A DNA stretch of 64,000 nucleotides, from positions 52,447,427 through 52,511,426 of the forward strand of contig CM042089.1 in assembly GCA_023512835.1 (NCBI GenBank), given 5' to 3'. Shown piece by piece: positions 1 through 10,084 of this stretch; within the stretch, counting starts at the first letter, position 1, and each line of letters opens with the position of its first letter. This DNA is from Taxillus chinensis (Eukaryota > Streptophyta > Magnoliopsida > Santalales > Loranthaceae). The translations under genes and the position numbers were made by a program. The notes below the pieces were generated by a model. The model made no database searches, had not been told where the DNA came from, and saw only the letters and a list, made by a program, of their open reading frames with translations.

Positions 1-2090
1 AGGTCTCATCATAGTCTATTCCTTCTTCTTGACGATATCCTTTGGCTACCAGTCTGGCTTTGTTCCGGATTACAATTCCATCCCTATCAAGCTTGTTCCG
101 GAACACCCATTTAACGCCAATGACTTCCTGAGACTTAGGCCTTGGTACTAAGGTCCACACATTATTTCTCTTAAATTGATTCAGCTCTTCTTGCATGGCT
201 TCTATCCAATTTGAATCTTGAAGAGCTTCATCTACCACCTTTGGTTCTATTTGAGATAGAAAACATGAGTAAAGACTCATGTTGGAGGTGGCTGCTCTTG
301 TTCTTACACCAACAGTAGGATCACCAATCACTTGATCTGAGGGATGGTTTCGGGTCCATCTGTAATTCTGTGCATGTGATGGATGATCTTGAACAATTTG
401 AAGCTCTTCCACATTAGGTGGTTCAGTTGCATCCGCTGGTTGAGCTTCGTCCGGACTAGATGTTTCCGTATTGAGAGGTACGGTTGAACTAGATGGTTCT
501 TCAACACTGTTTCTTTCAGTGTTAACTAGTGCGGACGGACTTGAAGGTGCTCCGAAATTTTGGATATCCGTAGGAGTATGTCCGGAGCTAAATGGTAGTC
601 CGGAGTCTGAGTCATCCGTAGCATCATCCATATAATTTCTTTGTGCTTCGCTGATGCCACGTGGTTGGTCAGGATGTGTAACAGGAACATTCATAAACTT
701 CGAATAATCGACGTTGTTGTCCATGACCTGCACATTAGAACTTGAAGAACCGACTTTTGACCAATCAAGGTTAGCTTCATCAAAAGTCACATGGATAGAT
801 TCTTCAACTTTGAAAAGTTTTCTATTGAAGACCCGATAAGCCTTGCTATGTAATGAGTACCCGACAAAAATCCCATCATCAGATTTTGGTTCAAATTTAT
901 TCCGGGTCTCTTTGCCATTTATCAATATATAGCAAGTACACCTAAAGCTCTAAAATGTGAAATTGAAGGTTTTCGTCCTCTCCACATCTCATAGGGTGTT
1001 TTCATGGTAGATTTATTTATTAGAGTCCTGTTCTGAACATAGCAGGCAGTGGACACAGCTTCAGCCCATAGACTGAGAGGAAGCGTTGCCCCTGCTAACA
1101 TGGATCTACCAGCTTCAACTAAAGTACGATTATTGCGCTCAGCTACTCCATTTTGTTGTGGAGTTCTGGGAGCAGAGAAGTCATGCTGTATGCCCTGTTC
1201 AGAACAATATGATCTCATTTCTGAAAAGTCAAATTCTGTACCATGATCACTCCTGATGCACTTTATGCTCAGTCCTTGTGAGTTGCTTATCCAGTTGAAG
1301 AGATCTACTAGATGCTCAAAAGTTTGATCCTTTGATTTCAGGAACATCACCCATGTGTATCTGGTGAAGTCATCGATAACCACTAGGGTATATCTCGCAC
1401 CAGCTAGTGATGGAACAGATATAGGACCACATAGGTCCATATGAAGAAGTTGTAGAGGAGCAGTTATTGAATTAACTAATTTGCTCTTAAAGCTATGTTT
1501 GGTCTGTTTGCCCAGTTGGCATTCTCGACAGAGAGTGTCTCTGGAGAATTTGAGTTTAGGTAGACCGGTGACAAGATCAAGTGACGCTAATTTAGACATT
1601 GTCTTAAAGTTTAAATGTGCGCATCGCTTGTGCCATAACCAACTATCTTCATCTGAAGCTTTAGTGAGGAAGCATACAGGGTCAGAAGAATTATTTCTTA
1701 AGACCACTGAATATATGTCCCCATCTCTTGATCCGGATAACTTAATATCTCCGAATAAGTTTTCTCTTACTGTACAGGAGTTGGACATAAAGGAAACAGT
1801 GAATCCTTTGTCACATAAATTACTGACACTTAGCAAATTATGCTTCAAACCTTTGACTAGTGCAACTCTTGTGATTAATACACAGCCGTTAGTTAAAGTG
1901 CCATACCTGACAGTCTTACCTTTGCTGTTGTCACCATATGAAACGGATGGACCTCATTTTTCATTAACTTCTACGAGCAGAGTCTGATCACCCGTCATAT
2001 GTCCGGAGCATCCACTATCGAGGATCCACTTGCTTTGATTAATCTTTAACTTCAAGTGATCCGGCAATGCATTCCAGAGATGCTCCTGAA
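1..2090 (-). pseudogene. pol: copia pol: protease, integrase and start of RT
   Basis: The protease active site reads DSGCSGHMTG at about 1990-2030, the usual copia form. A GAG-pre-integrase segment with an H-H-C-C zinc site follows (about 1580-1700; WLWHKRCAHL then CRECQLGK). The integrase core runs from about 1450 to 945, with Asp in HMDLCGP and IDDF, Asp in IRSDHGTEF and Glu in NGVAERNN. It stops at 922 because of a one-base frameshift near 945. Coding resumes in another frame through a Ser/Thr/Pro-rich linker and reaches the RT start (LVAKGYRQEEGIDYDE) at positions 1-60. The RT core and RNase H lie outside the window. The frameshift disables the polyprotein; the motifs make the identity secure. 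Confidence 0.88.
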
Positions 2091-2100
2091 AGACAACAAT

Positions 2101-4403
2101 TTACACTTTTGGTGCCCAAACTTGTTTTGGGCAGTTAGAGAGAGCAGCAGTATTGTCAACAGTTCCGGATTTGATTTTGCTAGGACTTTTAGCTCTCCAA
2201 GTTGACTTTACCTTGTTTATTTCAACTGCTTCTTTTATTTGGGTTTTCTTGGGAGAGACACTCCTTTGAGGTTTAGATTTTGTTTTGCTCGAAGAAACCC
2301 TTTTATTAAACTGATCTTTATTGGATTGAATTTGATTACAAAGCCAGTTGTCAGATAAACTCCAACATTCATAGTGATAATGACCAATTTCCTTACAGAT
2401 GGAACAGACACTATAATGTGAAGTACAAACAGGAAATACAGGTCTCTTAGATTTTACAGACTTTCTACTCTGTTCCCTGTGGCCTAATCCATTGCGATTG
2501 GGTGACGCACTCTTGGCCCTAGATGCGTCAGCCTTAGCCTTTCCTTTCTTTTTGGGTGCTGCAATTTTGGCTTTAACTGCAGCAGCCTTCCCTTCATCAT
2601 TAGTTACGGGTGCTACTGCTTCGGGAAGTGCAGTAACAGCCTCTGCTCCACAGTCATAAACTATAGTGCCACCTGAAATGAAACCATCCAATAGTTTAGA
2701 TGTACTAACAGGATATAAGTTGGTTAGTTTTGGAGTGAAATCCGGAGGGCACTCGGTAGCTTGAACTATGGAAGTCGATGGTTCTGAACCTAGGCCAGGT
2801 TTGAGTCGGATGTTATCAGGATCAGTCCTAAAGGTAGAGGCTATTTCCCCGGATTTTAGCCACTTACGATTTATTTCCCTTTCCTATTCCAATTCGTTTT
2901 TGAGTCGTTTCACAATAACTTTTAGGCCCGTTAGGTTGGTATTTAACAGATGATTTTCAGCTCTTAGATCATGATACCAAGCCTCCTTTCCTCTGAAGTC
3001 AGCTATGTCCTTTTCAAGTCTAGTGATAGTAAATTCAAGGCGTTTATTCTGACTTTCAACATCTTTGTACATTTGAGTAATTATTTGTCTCTCCTTCTTT
3101 TCATGATCACGTTCACTAATAAGAGATTTTAATTGACTCATGAGCTCAGAGATAGAAGGTACCTCAGTGTTTGCCATGAGGCAGACGTTCGGCTTAGGAG
3201 TTGGCTTATCATCTAAGGATTCCTCCTCTTCTTCCGAGCCACTGATGTACTTTGTCACGAACACCTTCCTCTTGTTCTTGCTGTTGTCTGAGGTGGAGCG
3301 GCGAGGAGTTACCTTGTCACTTTTGTCGGCCACTTTTGATTTGGATCTGCATTCCTTGGCCCAATGACCGGTTTTCCCACAGTTGTAGCATTCCTGGGAA
3401 CTGGACTCCGGTCTCTCCTTCCTTTGGAAAGATGATGATGATCGTCTCCTGAATCCTTTTCTGCTTTTCCGTAGGAATCGCTCAAAGGATTTGATGAGAA
3501 GAGCTATCTCCTCCTGCTCGTCAGAGTCAGAATTCTCGGACACATCCGTATCATCATTCCTCAGTATGTTCAAACATTCCGTAGCTTTGAGAGCTACCCC
3601 CTTTTCTTTCCGAGCTATTTCCTCATCCCGGTCAGAGTACTTAAACCTGACTTCGTGAGTCCGCAGCTCTCCATATAGTTCTTCAAGGGGAACATACTGC
3701 GCTTTTTGTCCGATTGCATCCGGAGTTGTTTGGAGTAGTATCGATCCAGGCAAGGAGCGAAAGAACTTGTCATTGATCCGAGATTGAGAATAATGCTCAT
3801 TGACGGTCTTGACTCAAGAATGAGCTTACCGAATCTTCGATAGATGCTTTCGAGTGATTCGCCTGGTTTATGATTGAAACTCTCAAAGTTCTGCCTGAGA
3901 GTACATATCACATTTTGCATTTGGGACTGACTCCCCTCATAGAGGATTGTCAGTTTATCCCAAACGGCTTTTGCTGTCGTGCAACCCTGGACGTCCGTGA
4001 AAGCCTCGGAATCCAAGGATGATGTAACATAAGCCAGAGCCTTTTCACTAGTGCACTGCTAGGCTCTTTCATCGTTGGTAAGTTCAGCATCCGTCTTTGG
4101 CCTCCTAACTCCATGTTCTCCGATAGTCATCGGAATTGGAATCTCCTGATGAAGACATGGCCACATGAGATGATCATGGGATACCATAAACATCTTCATG
4201 CGAGCTTTCCACTGGGAGAAAAGCTCAGGTGTGAATTTGGGCGGTTTCGTCAATGTAAAACCAGAACTCCGTGGTTGAGGAGCGGCAGCAGCAACAGGTT
4301 GAGGTGAGTCGACGTTTTCACTGCTGCTTCGATTTGGGATGGGCTCTTGTGCACCTCCGGAGTTAAGGCGAGTGTTGAATAGCATACTGCTTTCTTCGGC
4401 CAT
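2101..4403 (-). pseudogene. gag: copia (SIRE-type) gag, frameshifted
   Basis: Capsid polyprotein of the copia element. It starts at the ATG at 4403 with a Ser/Pro/Ala-rich head followed by PPKFTPELFSQWKARMKMF, a typical copia gag entry. The segment at 3615-4016 has the conserved AKAVWDKLTILYEG pattern and a gag helix region. At 2884-3753 there is an acidic patch, a Lys/Arg stretch, the zinc knuckle CYNCGKTGHWAKEC and a coiled-coil tail. A Lys/Ser-rich extension at 2101-2691 carries a second CCHC knuckle, CSICKEIGHYHYEC. The pieces lie in different frames, so several indels have broken it. SIRE gags are unusually long, which fits the roughly 2.3 kb here. Confidence 0.82.
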
Positions 4404-4447
4404 TGCTTAGAGTAAAAGAGTGGGATCTCTACTTTTGAACAAATAGA

Positions 4448-4461
4448 CTGCTTTGATACCA
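4448..4461 (-). other. primer binding site of the copia element
   Basis: Read on the minus strand it is TGGTATCAAAGCAG, two bases inside the LTR end. It resembles the 3' end of initiator-Met tRNA (TGGTATCAGAGC), the usual copia primer. Confidence 0.85.
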
Positions 4462-4775
4462 CTTGATGGTCCCTTGGAGCCTAGAGGGGAGTGAATAGGC
4501 TCTTATCGAAACTCTTTTCTAACTCTTTTAAGGCACTGCACTGATCTAGTTAAGTGATAGAATCACTGCGGAAGATAACCAGATAGTGGAAGTATTTTGT
4601 TTTATTATCAAGAGATAATTACAACAAAATAGAAGCAACTCTCTTACACTCTGTTTTACAAAAGGATTCACACTCTAGCCTAGATTGTGTGCTTGAGCTC
4701 TTGTGCATACAAAAGGTTAATTCTAGCTTATACACTGTATCACGCACACTATTGTTACAAATATACAATTATGAA

Positions 4776-4783
4776 TATTTATA
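4776..4783 (-). promoter_or_regulatory. TATA box of the copia LTR
   Basis: TATAAATA on the minus strand, about 310 bases before the LTR end at 4464. It is the best TATA match in the LTR. Confidence 0.5.
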
Positions 4784-5084
4784 CAAACATTCCTAAGAGA
4801 CAACCTTGGAACTTGTAGTTCCGGAATGCGTTCAGCACTAACTATTCCTCGGTAATCTCTCTGCCTTGACTGCTGCGGTTTGTGGAGCTCAAGATCTTGG
4901 GTTTGAAGAGTATAAGTGCGTTTGTGAGTTCCCAAATACAATTCAGGTTGTGTCCACATATCCGGATGATCCACGTGTAAGATTCTTCAGGTTCTCAATA
5001 AATTTGTCTTACATCGGGATGCCGCGAGCTGATAACTTTAAATGCGGTGAGTTGAAGTAGTATCTTCTTGGTCCGGTGTAATTC

Positions 5085-5640
5085 TCCTTACTCCGTTGCT
5101 AATGAAGTTCGGAACCTTACTCCGTGTCAGTGGTTGCTTACTCCGTATCTATTTAGTACTGGAATCCTTAGTCCGTGCCAGCGCTTCCTTACTCCGCATG
5201 TAAGTTCCTTACTCCATATGTAAATTCCTTACTCCGTATGTAAGTTCCTTACTCCGGGCGAGTCTTAAAAGGTCGGATGACTTATTCCGTATCAGTGCTT
5301 CCTTACTCCGCATGTAAGTTCCTTACTCCGTATGTAAATTCCTTACTCCGTATGTAAGTTCCTTACTCCGGGCGAGTCTAAGGGATCGAAGTCCTTACTT
5401 CGTACTAGCGCTTCCTTACTCCGTATGAGTAAGTTGTCCGGATTCCTTACTCCGCATCTAATTTCCTTACTCCGTGCGAATAAAGGCTTGGATCCTTATT
5501 CCGCATCAATACTTCCTTACTCCGTATTAGTTTGACTAGGTCCGTTTGAGGTATCTAAGAACATATTCTGCAATCCGTAGATTTTAAGTTCTTAGTCCGC
5601 ACGAATGTTCCTTATTCCATATGTATTGATGACTTGGTTA
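5085..5640. repeat. minisatellite inside the copia LTR
   Basis: Roughly 20-22 bp units based on CCTTACTCCGTATGTAAGTT, many of them diverged. A higher-order duplication of about 118 bp is visible: the block at about 5188-5266 recurs at about 5306-5381. The repeat lies upstream of the TATA box in transcript orientation, so in U3. Confidence 0.8.
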
Positions 5641-5832
5641 TTTACCAAGTGTTTGATGACACTCACTCTTGTCCGGATCAGAATTATGTATCCTGTCCTT
5701 AGCTTTGCTCTCACGAGTACATCTTCGGATTAATAACATATCTTTTGTAATGATCAAATAAACACAAAAGATCTCAGATCAAATTACATAGGGCTTTATC
5801 AGCATTATCCAAATTCTGGGTTTGATCCAACA

Positions 5833-6540
5833 AGAGGCATAACCATTAAGATAAAGGGTGGGAAAGAGACAGTCACAGGTGATGGAAAATCAAATTTGAG
5901 AATCAACACCTCCGACCACGCTCAATTCTGAGGTCAAATGACGAAGTTATGGTCAAAACAGTGTTCAGACCGCTAATAGTGGTCAAATGATAATTGACTT
6001 GCAAAACCGTACTCCAAATCAGGTCACGAACCTCACCATCATGATCCTCTCGTCATTGTGAGAATTTTGATATATATATATTGACTATTTAAAAAAAACG
6101 TGTGAACAGTACCCGCGTACTGTTCACAGCCCAAAAAATATTAATTTTAAACTAATAAAAAAACTTTATAAAAAACCCACGTGGGAACAGTACTCGCGCG
6201 CACTGTTCACAAGCCCAAAAAATCTTAATTAAAACTAATACTAAAAAAACGTGTGAACAGTACCCGCGTACTGTTCACAGCCCAAAAAAGCTTAATTTAA
6301 AACTAATACTGATAAAAAAAAACCCCACGTGTTAACAGTACCCGCGTACTATTCACAGACCCAAAAATATATAAATTAAAAACTAAAAAAAAAAATTTTA
6401 AAAAAAATTAATTAATTAATAAGTAATAATAAATTCTGACATGTTTGTTTTTTTGTTTTTTTGTTATTTATTTTTTAAGAAAAAAACAAAATTAGAATAA
6501 AATAATAATAATTCAAATCTGGGTACCGCCGACAATTTTT
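5833..6540. other. unclassified AT-rich spacer
   Basis: No convincing ORF. It begins at the outer edge of the copia LTR. It holds the four hairpin repeats listed separately, and 6360-6520 is A/T homopolymer-rich. It may be the remnant of another element, but I recognise no family. Confidence 0.5.
6102..6356. repeat. four hairpin-forming inverted repeats
   Basis: Copies at 6102-6127, 6183-6210, 6253-6278 and 6331-6356, spaced about 70-80 bp apart. Each is an inverted repeat with arms GTGAACAGTAC and GTACTGTTCAC around a short CCGC-type centre. A-rich sequence and 'cccaaaaa' separate them. Copies 2 and 4 have a few mismatches. Confidence 0.85.
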
Positions 6541-7307
6541 TTTCCCCCTCTTCCCTTCTTCTTCTTTAACTATAAATACCCCTCATTTTTCATCCCAAAA
6601 AAACAAATTTTTCCCCAAAAAAGCTACTTTTCCTCTTCCTTTCTCTTCATTTTCCTTCCCAAAACCCAAATCAAAAACCTCATATTTCATCCCAAAAGTC
6701 CCACGAGTTTTTCAAAAAAAAAAAAAAAGCCTACTCTCTCTTCCTTCCTCTCCACTCTCCTTTCCCAAAACACAAATAAAAAAACATCATTTTTCATCTC
6801 AAAAAATCCTACGAAAATTCTACAAAAAAAATCATCCTCTCTCTCATTTTTCAATCTTCAAACAAACAAAAAAAACCCAAAAATCATTACATATCTCCCT
6901 TCCTTTATAGCAATAAATTATACCCAATTATCTCCAATCCCTCCCAAGTTCCGATTCGTCTCCGGCGTCGATTTCAAGTTCCGACCAAGCTCCGGCGCGT
7001 TGCACAAGGAGAGTTCACAGTTTTCCACTAGACTCGGAGTTTCTTTCAACACTACCGACGCCCACAGGATAGCTCGGGCGTGGTACCGCTGTCAAGATCG
7101 ATAAAGTCGGTTCCGCTACCCTTTTATTATTGTTTATTTTGTGCTATATTGCTAAATTTCGTTTTTTTTTGTTATTTGTGTTTCCTCTTTTCTTTTTTGT
7201 TTAGGCGTTGTAATATTATTTTTATCTCTTTGAATTTTTATTTTTTTTCTTTCTTTTTTTCTCTTCTTGTTGTATTTTTTACTTTTGTTTGTTTATTTTG
7301 TTGTATG
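6541..7307 (+). promoter_or_regulatory. TATA-bearing pyrimidine-rich block, origin unknown
   Basis: TATAAATA at 6571-6578 is followed by about 350 bases of CT-rich sequence with repeated 'tttttcatcccaaaa' phrases, then a GC-richer block at 6940-7110 with several CTCCGGCG-like phrases, then a T-rich stretch up to the Athila LTR. It looks like a core promoter with a leader, from either an unrecognised LTR or a host gene cut off by the Athila insertion. No ORF of recognisable type follows. Confidence 0.35.
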
Positions 7308-7564
7308 TGATAACGTGCATTTATGCCGTTATCCTAGGCCTTATTTAGGGTGTTTTAGAGTATGTTTTGTACCTAGTTGCATGATAGTTTACACATATTT
7401 GCTCTAATCCCTAGGAAGACCCTGTTTGGTGTATAGTTGTACTTTTTGAGTGTTTTTGGCAGGTTTTGGAGCAACTTTTTCCCACACACCTTCGCTAGAT
7501 CACTCCATCCACTCAAGAGGAAGCTATAGGAAGAAGATGGAAGCAAAATGAATGCAAAATCAAG

Positions 7565-7740
7565 GTGCACGTGAAAAGGCTTTCTCACGTGCATTCTCAC
7601 GTGCAAAGATTTTATTGCATGGATGCCTTCTACAACTCAATAGGAAGCTTTAGAGCAAATTTGAGTCGAATTGGAGCTGCACGTGAAAAGGGTCTTCTCA
7701 CGTTCATTCTCGCGTGCAGGCATTTTTTAGCTCCAAATGA
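7565..7740 (+). promoter_or_regulatory. G-box dyad blocks in the Athila U3
   Basis: Two copies about 115 bp apart of an inverted motif, GCACGTGAAAAGG then CTTTCTCACGTGC, each followed by another CACGTGC-like site. CACGTG is the plant G-box core bound by bHLH and bZIP factors (family knowledge). The second copy ends in a phrase, agctccaaatg, that also follows the dyads in Tekay LTRs. Confidence 0.55.
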
Positions 7741-7837
7741 TGTGTTTTGTTGTTTTAATCATTTTCCTCTAAAGAACTGGGGCCAAATTTGGAGTAGTTT
7801 GAGTTTTATTGCGCTTAGAACGTCGACTAGTGTCACT

Positions 7838-7861
7838 AACCAAAACGACGTCGTTTTGGTT
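7838..7861 (+). promoter_or_regulatory. 24-bp perfect palindrome with ACGT core
   Basis: Perfect inverted repeat centred on ACGACGTCGT, about 60 bases upstream of the TATA box. GACGTC is a bZIP C-box-type core. Related, less perfect versions lie just upstream of the TATA boxes of all Tekay LTRs in the window. Confidence 0.6.
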
Positions 7862-7920
7862 GCGACCACATTTATAATTAGGGCACACCTTTTGTAACCC
7901 TAATTTGGTCCACTAAATCC

Positions 7921-7928
7921 TATAAATA
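7921..7928 (+). promoter_or_regulatory. TATA box of the Athila LTR
   Basis: TATAAATA followed by GGGG, about 20 bases before the Tekay-1 insertion point. Tekay-1 therefore separates the Athila promoter from its transcript by 9 kb. Confidence 0.65.
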
Positions 7929-7944
7929 GGGGTCTTTGGAGGCA

Positions 7945-7949
7945 TTGTA
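7945..7949. other. target-site duplication of Tekay-1, left
   Basis: ttgta, repeated at 16997-17001 directly after the right LTR. Confidence 0.9.
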
Positions 7950-8449
7950 TGTCACGCCCCGGATTTCCAACCCAAGGAGACCGGAACGTGACCCTCCCTT
8001 TACCCAAGTTGGATAGAGGGGTTAAAATACAACATACACCTCATACTTTATATTAAGAGAACAATCTTATATTTATTGAGTCCAAACATAGCAAATACGT
8101 CCAAAACATACTTTTATTACATTGAACTCCACATTACAATATCTCCCCACTGGGGTTACAAAGCTTACATAAAGAAAAGCAGTATAACTCGAATAATAAT
8201 AAGCAAGCCAACAAGCAGGACTTCCACCTTGGTGTTCCCACCTAACGCCTGTAGGTTCCTGTAAAGAAAACAACATGGTAGGAGAGGTGAGCAACCACAG
8301 CTCAGTAGGGATCATGTCTCCCCAACCCATCCCATGCACCTAATATCTACATGCCTTGTGTACAAGTGCTGTGTCGTGATACAATTATTCCACCAGATAT
8401 AATTACAGGCTATAGCAGCAAATACAATCATACACAGGCTGGTACATAA

Positions 8450-8600
8450 ACACTCCCGGGCTTCCACAGCCACTGGGTTCCAAGAACAGTCCCGGGCTTC
8501 CACAGCCACCGGGTTCCAAGAACAGTCCCGGGCTTCCATAGCCACCAAGTCCCAAGAACAGTCCCGGGCTTCTACAGCCACCGGGTTCCAAGAACACAGC
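8450..8600. repeat. four copies of a 37-bp unit in the Tekay-1 LTR
   Basis: Units contain CCCGGGCTTCCACAGCCACC and end GGGTTCCAAGAACAG. The partner LTR has a single unit at about 15812-15845. Confidence 0.85.
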
Positions 8601-9100
8601 ACACATAGCCACACTTAGTCACACATACATAACATCAGACACTTAGCATGAAAAGCCTCACAGGTATAAAACCAAACAATTGGTGTACATAAATTCACAG
8701 GCTCATGAACCCAGCCGCACAGGCATTTTCTCAAACACGTAGCAGGCATGTCACACATGCATTTTATCGAACACTTTTCATGCATCACACGAACACCAGA
8801 AACACACCAAAATCGCCATTGAAGGCCAACATCCATATAGGAGATCACACCTATATGGATTACATATGTATATATAACAGATATAACCCATAATCTGCCC
8901 TAGAACCCTAGGACGGAGGAGGATTTAGGAAGAACAGAACCCCTACCTTGTGTGTTCTCCTGCTCCCGCTTCCACGCAAGACTCCGACCACCCATGCAAG
9001 ACGCTCCGGCAGCCACCAGAAGCTCTCCTTCCCTCTCTCTCTCTCTCTGCGACGGCTGGTGGAGCAACAAACCCTAACCCTAAAACAGAGGGGCTTCTCC

Positions 9101-9183
9101 TCCTTATATAGACAACACAACATCAAAAGGACGTAGTTTTGATTAAGTGAATCCCAGCATCAAAACGACATAGTTTTGATGGA
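9101..9183 (-). promoter_or_regulatory. Tekay-1 LTR core promoter: TATA plus two ACGT palindromes
   Basis: TATATAAGGA on the minus strand at 9101-9110. Just upstream in transcript orientation are near-palindromes at 9122-9143 and 9159-9180, of the form ATCAAAACGACATAGTTTTG. Further upstream (9295-9440) are TGCACG...CGTGCA dyads, some with G-box cores. The order of dyads, palindromes and TATA matches the Athila LTR. Confidence 0.6.
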
Positions 9184-9744
9184 ACAAGCTATGACCTTCC
9201 CACATCCATACACACCAAAATATTCACAATTCCAACATGGTCCTTTGAGAAAAGATGATTAGAATGACAAAACCAAGGTAACCATGCAAAAACATGCCTG
9301 CACGCCAATTTGCACGCCAATTCCCCAATTGGCGTGCAGCTCCAAATGCACTCAAACTTGACCACAAGCCTCCTTGCATCTTGTGGAGGCCTAAGAAGCA
9401 AAAATATGCTTGCACGTGAAATGGGTGAATTCACGTGCAGCTCCAAATGCTCTGAAATTTCTGTGGTAGATAGAGGACCTCATTCTAAGAAACTTTTGTT
9501 CTTGCACGCCAATTGTTTGAGGCCATCTACTAGGTCAAAATAGCTCTCCAAAACCTGGCAAAACAGCCTAAAAGCGCCTGTATATGCATAGCATCTTCCT
9601 AGGGCATAAAGGTACGTTACCACTTGTCACCTGCACCTCCCAAAAGTCCCCTCTTGGGCTCATCTCTTACCTCAAACTAGTGCACTAACCTCCAAGGTGT
9701 TTGTGGTTAACTTCTTACACACAGTTTACACACGAGTCATTACA

Positions 9745-9760
9745 TCCTCTCCCCCTTAAG
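9745..9760 (-). other. polypurine tract of Tekay-1
   Basis: CTTAAGGGGGAGAGGA on the minus strand, directly before the 3' LTR. This is the plus-strand DNA primer site. Confidence 0.88.
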
Positions 9761-10084
9761 ACTTTTCGTCCTCGAAAAGAAATGACATACGAGGAAAACA
9801 AACACAAGCTACCCATTTGCCACCCGACAAGCCACAACACCCAAATGGGTCATACACCGCACACAGCACATAACAGCACATCACAAGGTACCACCATAAT
9901 CCATAACAACACATGCATCACAATAATGCATATAACACATATCCGCATGTCACAAATACACATCACAAATAAGAACACATGTCTAAAAGACAATACAAAT
10001 ACACCAAATCGTACACAACTAATATAAGAAAACACATCACTATCCCTTGGCCAACAGCCACTGGCCAACAGCCACCTCCCACGC

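Larger units (their letters stand above)
1..5832 (-). mobile_element. Ty1/copia retrotransposon, SIRE-type, partial
   Basis: Minus-strand LTR element cut by the left window edge. In transcript order it shows a 5' LTR (5832 to 4464), a primer binding site, a long gag with two CCHC knuckles, an aspartic protease, a copia-type integrase and the first residues of RT. Protease, then integrase, then RT is the Ty1/copia order. The long gag and its acidic stretch followed by lysine-rich sequence resemble the SIRE lineage. Several frameshifts show it is a dead copy. The 3' LTR lies outside the window. Confidence 0.9.
4464..5832 (-). repeat. 5' LTR of the copia element
   Basis: About 1.37 kb. On the minus strand it begins TGTTGGATCAAACCC (5832) and ends GGGACCATCA (4464), with the TG...CA termini of an LTR, next to the primer binding site. 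Its 3' end contains a CTATTCACTCCCCTCTAGG-type stretch, which reappears in the LTR at 33971. The middle is filled with a short tandem repeat. The other LTR is not in the window, so the ends cannot be checked against a partner. Confidence 0.85.
7308..7949 (+). repeat. Athila 5' LTR, left part
   Basis: Begins TGATAACGTGCATTTATGCC and is interrupted after 7949 by Tekay-1. It carries two G-box dyad blocks (7565-7740), an ACGT-core palindrome (7838-7861) and a TATA box (7921-7928), so it is the U3 promoter part. It resumes at 17002. Confidence 0.8.
7950..9744 (-). repeat. 3' LTR of Tekay-1
   Basis: 1,795 bp, next to the polypurine tract at 9745. It matches the LTR at 15309-16996 closely but is about 107 bp longer, because a unit of roughly 37 bp is present four times here (8450-8600) and once there. 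It contains dyads, two ACGT palindromes, a TATA box, telo-box-like AAACCCTAACCCTAAAA and a short CT run. Confidence 0.92.

Noticed and set aside
8312..8614. Short ORF with repeated SWNPVAVEARDC pattern
   Set aside because: It reads through the 37-bp minisatellite in the Tekay LTR; copy-number differences between LTRs show it is not coding.
9062..9090. Interstitial telomere repeat (accctaaccctaa)
   Set aside because: Only two units, at the same place in every LTR of the family; it is a leader motif, not telomeric DNA.
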